A model generated the notes under the pieces. That model was not told the origin of the DNA and ran no database searches. It worked only from the letters and a program-made list of their open reading frames with translations. A stretch of DNA of 64,000 bases, taken from NCBI GenBank assembly GCA_951799445.1, contig OX637287.1, positions 44,173,724 through 44,237,723 of the forward strand, written 5' to 3'. This document shows, piece by piece, positions 57,826-64,000 of this stretch. Positions within the stretch are counted from its first letter, which is position 1; each line of letters starts with the position of its first letter. Origin of the DNA: Pseudisothecium myosuroides (taxonomy: Eukaryota > Streptophyta > Bryopsida > Hypnales > Lembophyllaceae). Made by a program: the position numbers and the translations under genes.

Positions 57826-58781
57826 CGTGAAACTAATGTGAAAGAGTGACACATGGTAAAAAGATTTGAATAGACCCCATGTCACCCTCGTGTGAAAGTT
57901 AGTTCGCATCCAAAGGACTGGCTACACGTGCAAGGGTTGTGGAGTGGAAGTGGAAAAAGAAAAAGAATAACTCAATTCATCTGTTTTATCTTTTCTCCAC
58001 CTCGTATGAAAGAGTTCACATCCAAGGGACTGGCTATATATATGTGCAAGTTTTGTCGATTGAAAGTGGAAAGAAAAAAAAGGAAGTACCTCGATTCATC
58101 TTGTTTTGTCTTTTCTCCACCTTGTATGAAACAGTTTGCATCTGAGGGACCGGCTACATGTGCAAGGGTTGTAAAATGGAGGTGGATAAAAATGAATAAA
58201 AATACCTCAATTCACCTGTTTTGTCTTTTGTCCACTTCGTATAAAAAAATTCACATAGCGAAGACCAATCATATGTGCAAGGTGGACGTGGAAAAGAAAA
58301 AGAAGAATTTGAATTCATTTGTTTTGTCTTTCCTACACCTCGTATGAAAGAATTTGCATTCAAGGGACCGGTTACATGTGCAAGGTTTGTGGAGTGGAAG
58401 TGGAAAAGGAAAAAGAAAAGAAAATCCAAATTCATCTGTTTGTCTTTTCTTCACGTGGATTTAAATACTTGTTTGGGATTGTCATTTTAGTTATAGTTAT
58501 TATAGTTATATACAACTTGTAGTTGTGATTCCTTTTCATCAGATGTTGCTTGAATGTGTGGATTTTGGTTGCCATCAATGTGTACAAAACCATCTTCAAA
58601 GTTGGTGATCTAATCTTGTCATGTCCCTGGGTCACTCTTGGTGTCAAAGGGGACAAATTGTTGGAGTTTGAACGTAGAGAAAAGTTGATACTCTAAGGTT
58701 GTTATGCTACCTAAGTTGTGTTGAATGGTCTATTCAAGGTCCAAACGAGAAAATTGTAGGTAGATGTACTTCCATGGTAAA
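57826..58781 (+). repeat. Segmental repeat, copy 1, with five internal tandem units
   Basis: The anchor word CGTRTGAAAG (or close) occurs at about 57889, 58003, 58124, 58238 and 58340, giving tandem units of 114, 121, 114 and 102 bp. The flanking parts (from CGTGAAACTAATGTG to GTAGATGTACTTCCATG) match 61150-61892. A 151-codon frame spans the units (57892-58347), but it has no known domain and is not kept in copy 2. Confidence 0.8.
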
Positions 58782-59236
58782 GAATTTCATATTGAATTTT
58801 TTTTGCATATATTTTATATGAAGGTTAATATTAGGATCATGCAATTACAGATTTCATTAAAAAAAAATTCCATCTAAAAATTTGTGGCCATTCTCTATAA
58901 TTTGTACTCAAATCGCAAAAAAAATTTAGGGATTCAAATGAAAACAAACTCATGGTGCTCGCGATTTACAATGCAGGACGTTAATAATGCATTCTACAAA
59001 GTGGTACCAACAGGGTAAATTTTGCATTTTTCGAGGTAAAAGTTAAAAAAAAAAGCCCCCTATTTTGTGCCATCCCTAGGGTATGTTGTAAACCTCTACA
59101 AGCTAATTTGGGGTCTCTGATTGCAAATATGAATTTAGAATTTGCAAAAAAGAATTTTTGTGGCAAATAAAAAATTCCTTGTTTTTCCCCCGGGGTAAAT
59201 ACACTTGGTTGGTCCCACTTCATGTGACGGGTTTAA

Positions 59237-60093
59237 CCCTTTAAGGTCCGTGCATCCAAAAAGTGAATGCGCCTTGGTCAACCTTGATTGTAACTTTCAA
59301 AACATCTATTTTGGGTATGTCTTTTAAACTAAGAAAATGAAGCTTGACAAGTTTCGTTTCTACTCCATTTGAAAATTTTGAAAAATGTCAAAAATTAAAA
59401 GAGTTATTGCAATTGAAAGCTCCAAGTGTTAGAATCCAAATAACTTAGAAGTTTGTGTTTTTCATTCATATTTTCTATTCTTAAAATGTATTTATGCCTT
59501 AGATTACAAAATTATGTTTCTCATTCTACTCTTCATTTATGGTAAAAATTATAGATTATTTTAATATATATTCTAATCGATATAATTTTATTTCCACCTT
59601 TAACTTAAAGAAAATCACAATAATTTGAGTTTTCCATCAAATTTACTGAAAAAAACATGATCTATAGAAAATGAATGTGTCTACCAATAAAAAATACCAA
59701 AACTTTATACATCAATTAAATAAAAGGGTAAACTTGGTTTTATAGTCAAATTTGACTTCAAGGTCTTTGTTGTGGCTGTTTTGGGTGTAAAAAATAAAAT
59801 AACCAATTGAAATTTTTTCACGGTAATCTCCAATGCTACTTGTACTTCTTGAGAAAATTTTAAGTAATTTGGATTTCTTTTGCTATTTTAACTTATTAAT
59901 GTTCAATTTTTGCAAAAGAAATGATAACAATTACAATTTTTCATGAAACAAATTGAAATTTTTCTCAATGATATATCATTCATAGTTTCAAGTAATAAAA
60001 ATATAAAATTATTGTTTGAACACAAATTAAAAGGCAAAATTTAGCTTAGACATGATGTTTGACCATTTCACAATGGATCAAGTCCTTTAGGGG
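59237..60093. mobile_element. TTAA-type element, 857 bp
   Basis: TTAA at 59233-59236 precedes CCCTTTAAGGTCCGTGC; AAGTCCTTTAGGGG precedes TTAA at 60094-60097. The interior is AT-rich and unlike the 920-bp class. No coding frame. Confidence 0.7.
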
Positions 60094-60521
60094 TTAATGT
60101 CCCCGTTCCCAATTTCACATCAACTCCATCCATTCCAAAGACTTTCAAAAAGGGTTTTCTTCTCTTGTAGTGCGACAAAAGTCAAACTAGGGCAGTGAAG
60201 AAGACTTGTTATTACTTATAGATGGAAAGGGTGGTAGTACCTGGATTGTGGTACTACTGTCCAATACAGTAAAAAGAACTGCAAATCATGGATGCACAAA
60301 AATGTTACTTTCTCATGCCAGCAATGATCGGTGGGTATGTGCGCAAACATTAAAAAATTAAAAATGGGTATGTGAAAAAAAATTAAAAATTGAAAAAAAT
60401 CTCCGTGCTCATACCCCTAATTGTTCTAACATATGATAAGCATCCACGTTCCACTCCACCAAATCATATCATGAGCCTCGCCCTGCCATGGTGTGTTCAT
60501 TCTCAGTTCTCAGTAAAGGTA

Positions 60522-60882
60522 AGGAGGCTCAAACTCCTACCGGGCATTAAAAGCAAACATGACTCAGAGGTACATTTTGCTTTCTTCAAATGTACCAAGT
60601 ATGCACATTTCAGGAGGTGGTCGCTTTTTTATTTTTTTATTTTTTTATTTTTTTATTTTTTTTAGAGGTGGTCGCTTTTGATGACTACAAATGACCACTT
60701 TTTTCCAACTTCAAAAATTTGTAACTAATTCCACAAAGGTCCAAAAAATATGAAACGATTTAGGTTAGATGTCAATTCCACTTGTCTTTCAAGGAAAATT
60801 TACTGAAAAATACTTCAAGATGTTTTACCTCCCCAAAATTCAGCTTCAGCGCTTAGATGGTCGCTTTATGGACCTCCTACCT
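60522..60882. mobile_element. TA-type element (AGGAGG ends), 361 bp
   Basis: TA precedes AGGAGGCTCAAACTCC; GGACCTCCTACCT precedes TA at 60883-60884. It shares the 'cttcaaaaatttgtaactaattccacaaagg' block with 46278-46579 and has a duplicated GAGGTGGTCGCTTTT word around a (TTTTTTA)n tract. Confidence 0.7.
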
Positions 60883-61149
60883 TAGTAGCCATTCATCATC
60901 ATTCTGGGTTTGTTTGCAGCTTACACTACTGTGGCCTCCAATCATAACGTACAGTACCGTCACACTAAATTAACTTGGCCCACTCCAAATTGGGGGCTCC
61001 ACTACCTTACAACACCTGTACCCCAGACTGACTGATGTGGCAACCACCCGGCCATGTCAGGAAACTCAAAGAGCACCTACTACAGTAAAAGACAGACAGA
61101 TACGGTAGTAACTTACTATGGTACTTTCTTTCTGTTATTGGGGATTTTT

Positions 61150-61892
61150 TACACGTGATTTTTACACGTGAAACAAATGTGAAAGAGTGACATGTGGTGA
61201 AAAGATTTGAATAGTAGGCCCCATGTCACCACCCTCGTGTGAAAGTTAGTTTGCATCCAAGGGATTGGCTACACGTGCAAGGGTCGTGAAGTGGAAGTGG
61301 AAAAGGAAAAAGAAAAAAGAAAAAATTGAATTTGTCTTTTCTCCACCTCGTATGAAAGGGTTCACATCTCATGATCGGCTAGCTACCTGCAAGGGGTGTG
61401 GAGTAGAAGTGGAAGGGGAAAAGAAAAGGAAAAGACTCAATTCATTTGTTTTGTCTTTTCTCCACGTGGGTCAAAGCATTCATTTGGGATTTGTCATTTT
61501 GATTTTGTAAAAGAATCTCTAGTAGTCTTTCGGTATGAGTGGCAAAGCCAATGTAAGTTGCATAGGATTGATTTTTTTTTAATTTTATAGTTGTGTACAA
61601 TTTGTTGTGATTCTTTTTCATCCGATGTTGCTTGAACGTGTGGATTTCGGTTGTTGGCGATGTGCACAAAACCAACTTGAGATTAGTGATCTAATATATC
61701 TTGTCATGCCCCTTGGTCGCGCTTGTTGCCACTCTTTGTGTGAAGCAAACCAAAGTGACACATATTGTAAGAGTTTAAACCTAAGATAGAAGTTGATACT
61801 CGGAGGTTGTTAAGTTTCCAAGTTGTACGGTTTGAATGGCTCGTCTAAAATTGAAATGAAAACATCTTAGGTAGATGTACTTCCATGCTCCC
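61150..61892 (+). repeat. Segmental repeat, copy 2, with about two tandem units
   Basis: It matches 57826-58781 from ACACGTGAAACAAATGTG to GTAGATGTACTTCCATG, but holds only two anchor words (61232, 61348). The size difference is explained mainly by tandem-unit number. Confidence 0.75.
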
Positions 61893-62256
61893 ATAATTTT
61901 AAATTATTCACTTGGGTTACAGAACAAATATACTTCAAAAACCATGAATTTTTTTTCAATTGACACCCATAACATTGTTAACCAAGTCTAAAGGGTCCCT
62001 TTTGTTTCCGCAGAAAGTAGGATCCCCCCAACATTGAAAGTTCCTGACACGTTTTAAAAATCTGTTGTAGAATTCCATTTAGGGGGGGGATGGCTATGGG
62101 TATGGGCCAGCTAACCAAATCCACTGCGAACTTGACAATCCAACGAGAAATTGCCTTTGCCCAACCAATGATCTATTTCACATTATAATTGAATTCCCCC
62201 TAGGATCTAGGGACGAATTATACCTCCACCGGGGGCCGGAGAATTAAGTGGGTTAA

Positions 62257-63124
62257 CCCTTAAATGTCGACACAGACACAACCATTCTATGGCCAATGGA
62301 TGACAAAGAATCAAACTGTGTATGATAGAAATGCAACTATTCATCACCGGAATTTGTTGTGGAAAGGGAAGATCTTCCACAGTAGCTTGACTTCCAATCA
62401 ACGCTTTTGCAATTTTTTAAGCCAATGATTCACACGGTAATGCAAAAGGATGATTTCAAGGGTCACCCCTTCGTCCTTTAACCCCTAAATGCCTGAGGCA
62501 CCAAAATTTTGGTGTTGACAAAATTTTGAAGTTAAATAAAACCTAACTAAGTTGCTATTTTTGGTAGTTTATATTTTTGTAAAATTTTATTTTAAGTCTA
62601 CTTTTAGTGTCAAGAATCCGATTTTCAAAATGATTGATTATGATTTTTCTATTCAAGATTTTGTGCAAGGGTACCCATTGCAATCTTGACTTTCCGTAGT
62701 GTTGAGGGCTCTTAGAAATGCGCCTCAAATACACTAGATCTTGGAGGAAAAATCACATTAGAAATTCATTTAAAAAAATTGTAGACTAGATTTTGAGAAG
62801 CCGTAAATTGATTGGGGTTATTCATGTTAGGCCCCTTAACCTCATATTTTTTTGGTGACCAACTTTTTAGATTTGATATGTAAAAAAGGAATGAAAGAAT
62901 TTCTTAGTTTTAACACCGTCATGTTCAAACATTATAATCTTTGAATTCATAAGTGATATTCTTGTGTTTTCTTTTCCTATGTGATCTCTAACATGTCTAG
63001 TTTGAGTTTGTACGGTTACAATCTAAAAAAAGTGATACAATTTATCCAAATGTTGGCTTCTTGTTTGATTTAGAGCAAATTTTTAGAAGTTCAAAACAGG
63101 CCTCGGGCATTTAGGGGTTAAGGA
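62257..63124 (+). mobile_element. TTAA-type short MITE interrupted by another TTAA element
   Basis: TTAA at 62253-62256 precedes CCCTTAAATGTCGACAC. The sequence follows the 44917 copy to CGTCC-TTTAA, where the element 62482-63117 begins; after it, TTAAGGA completes the right end (family form TTAAGGG), followed by TTAA at 63125-63128. Confidence 0.88.
62482..63117. mobile_element. TTAA-type element, 636 bp, nested in a TTAA terminal repeat
   Basis: TTAA at 62478-62481 precedes CCCCTAAATGCCTGAGGC; GCCTCGGGCATTTAGGGG precedes TTAA at 63118-63121. The terminal repeat matches at 17 of 18 positions. Both flanking TTAA copies derive from the TTAA inside the host's right end. Confidence 0.9.
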
Positions 63125-63419
63125 TTAACAATGTTATGCCGATAAAACTAAAACAATTTAATGCTAGGAACCATACTCAGACACGTACTGTACAAGGTCG
63201 GTTTTAGGGACGTGTTCCAGTGGCCCTCCCGGACTCCCAAGCACTGGTCACACAAATTCTCCCAGAAATGCGGTCATGTGGGCAATGCAGGAGTCCCGGA
63301 AAAGACAAACCACAATCCGACGAACAGAAAAACCAGACGAACAGAAACACGTCGATGAAGAATCAGCGGATGGATGAAGTTTCGAAATTAGTAAGTCAGT
63401 AAGTTACTAAGTAAAGTCC

Positions 63420-64000
63420 CATTGCTGTTCTCTTCGTTTCCGTGTGATCTGTCTCTTCCCTGCGTCTCTGTGTGCTTGGAGGAGCTCGCTTGCTGGCTCG
63501 CTGGCTCGCTGGCTCGCTGCCTCGCTCGTGCAGCTATGCTCCCTGGCGGCTCCGCATCTCCCCTCGCAATTCACCGCAGCAGTTTCCCCCCGCCATTAAA
63601 CTCTTCTTAAGGTCTTGCTTCTGTGGCCTCTTTTTTCCTCGCACGAATTGGTTGCGTCTGCCGAAAGTTCTCCTTGTATGGTGGTGTTTATGCGTTTGTT
63701 GGAGAGGACGAAGTTAGGTCTTGTTTTGTTGCCCTTGTCCTTTTGATGAGACAATGGATAATTTCGATTCTTTTGTTAATGTTTATTTTTATTTTATTTT
63801 TTATTATTTGGGGATTGTGTTAATATCGAGGGAATATGATATTTGCTGGAAACGAGGGAGCGATGTTTGGTACGGGGGATTTGGTGGACGTTATGCAGGG
63901 GGTGGTTTGTGTAAGGCAATTGAGGTTTTTTTTGGCTCTGTTTGGGAATTGTGAGAAGCTGGAGGCTTTTGAGCGTCGTCCTGTCTTCTGAAGGCTATGG
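63420..64000 (+). promoter_or_regulatory. Probable promoter, leader and 5' intron of a gene cut by the right edge
   Basis: After long AT-rich DNA, the sequence becomes CT-rich (CTGTCTCTTCCCTGCGTCTC and several GCTGGCTC repeats at 63485-63520), then GC-rich to about 63600, then T-rich with GT at the transition, as in a plant 5' leader followed by an intron. No start codon can be chosen; overlapping frames here have no recognisable domain. Confidence 0.4.

Noticed and set aside
57892..58347. 151-codon frame with repeating peptide
   Set aside because: It arises from tandem units whose frame is not kept in the second copy at 61150; no known domain.
63422..63954. Four overlapping plus-strand frames at the right edge
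   Set aside because: All come from CT- and GC-rich leader-like sequence followed by T-rich intron-like sequence; no frame has a recognisable domain.

Overview
The window looks like nuclear DNA of a streptophyte plant, most likely a land plant. It is AT-rich and gene-poor. The clearest gene has nine GT-AG introns and matches a plant-type family. Plant telo-boxes (AAACCCTA / TTAGGGTTT) precede a second gene. Stowaway-like and Emigrant-like MITEs typical of plants are present. I cannot name the species. A non-seed plant is possible but unproven.

Genes are few. (1) A complete 10-exon alpha/beta-hydrolase (lipase-like) gene lies on the minus strand at 28080-32846; I reconstructed a 714-residue product with triad candidates S436/D617/H648. 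(2) A single-exon gene at 22047-22502 encodes a 151-residue Lys-rich, acidic-tailed protein behind a telo-box promoter. (3) A 137-residue Cys-rich putative single-pass membrane protein is at 7968-8381. (4) An internally deleted cactin pseudogene with two in-frame stops is at 18772-19863 on the minus strand. (5) The last ~580 bases look like the promoter, leader and first intron of a gene that continues beyond the window.

Most of the rest is non-autonomous transposon sequence, much of it nested. The main groups are: (a) a large family bounded by TTAA-CCC...GGG-TTAA, in ~220-bp, ~640-860-bp and ~920-950-bp classes, with the hallmarks of piggyBac-type MITEs; (b) elements with TA target sites and 5'-AGGTRG-type ends; (c) Stowaway-like CTCCCTC elements; (d) Emigrant/pogo-like CAGTAGAAC elements; (e) CATTAGARGA elements carrying paired TGACGTGG/CCACGTCA motifs, including one 2982-bp copy; (f) two elements ending in GCAAGAAAGAC; (g) a probable SINE with a 10-bp target-site duplication.

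The most unusual signals are two. First, TTAA-flanked elements in a plant-like genome have an empty-site paralogue inside this window, and two of them sit inside TTAA sites in the terminal repeats of related elements. Second, the ~3-kb CATTAGA element contains about 30 dispersed copies of the palindrome-like motif GACAAWTTGTC. No transposase gene was recognised for any family, so all copies appear to depend on proteins encoded elsewhere.

All calls were made by eye. Family names rest on termini, target sites and remembered protein families, not on searches.
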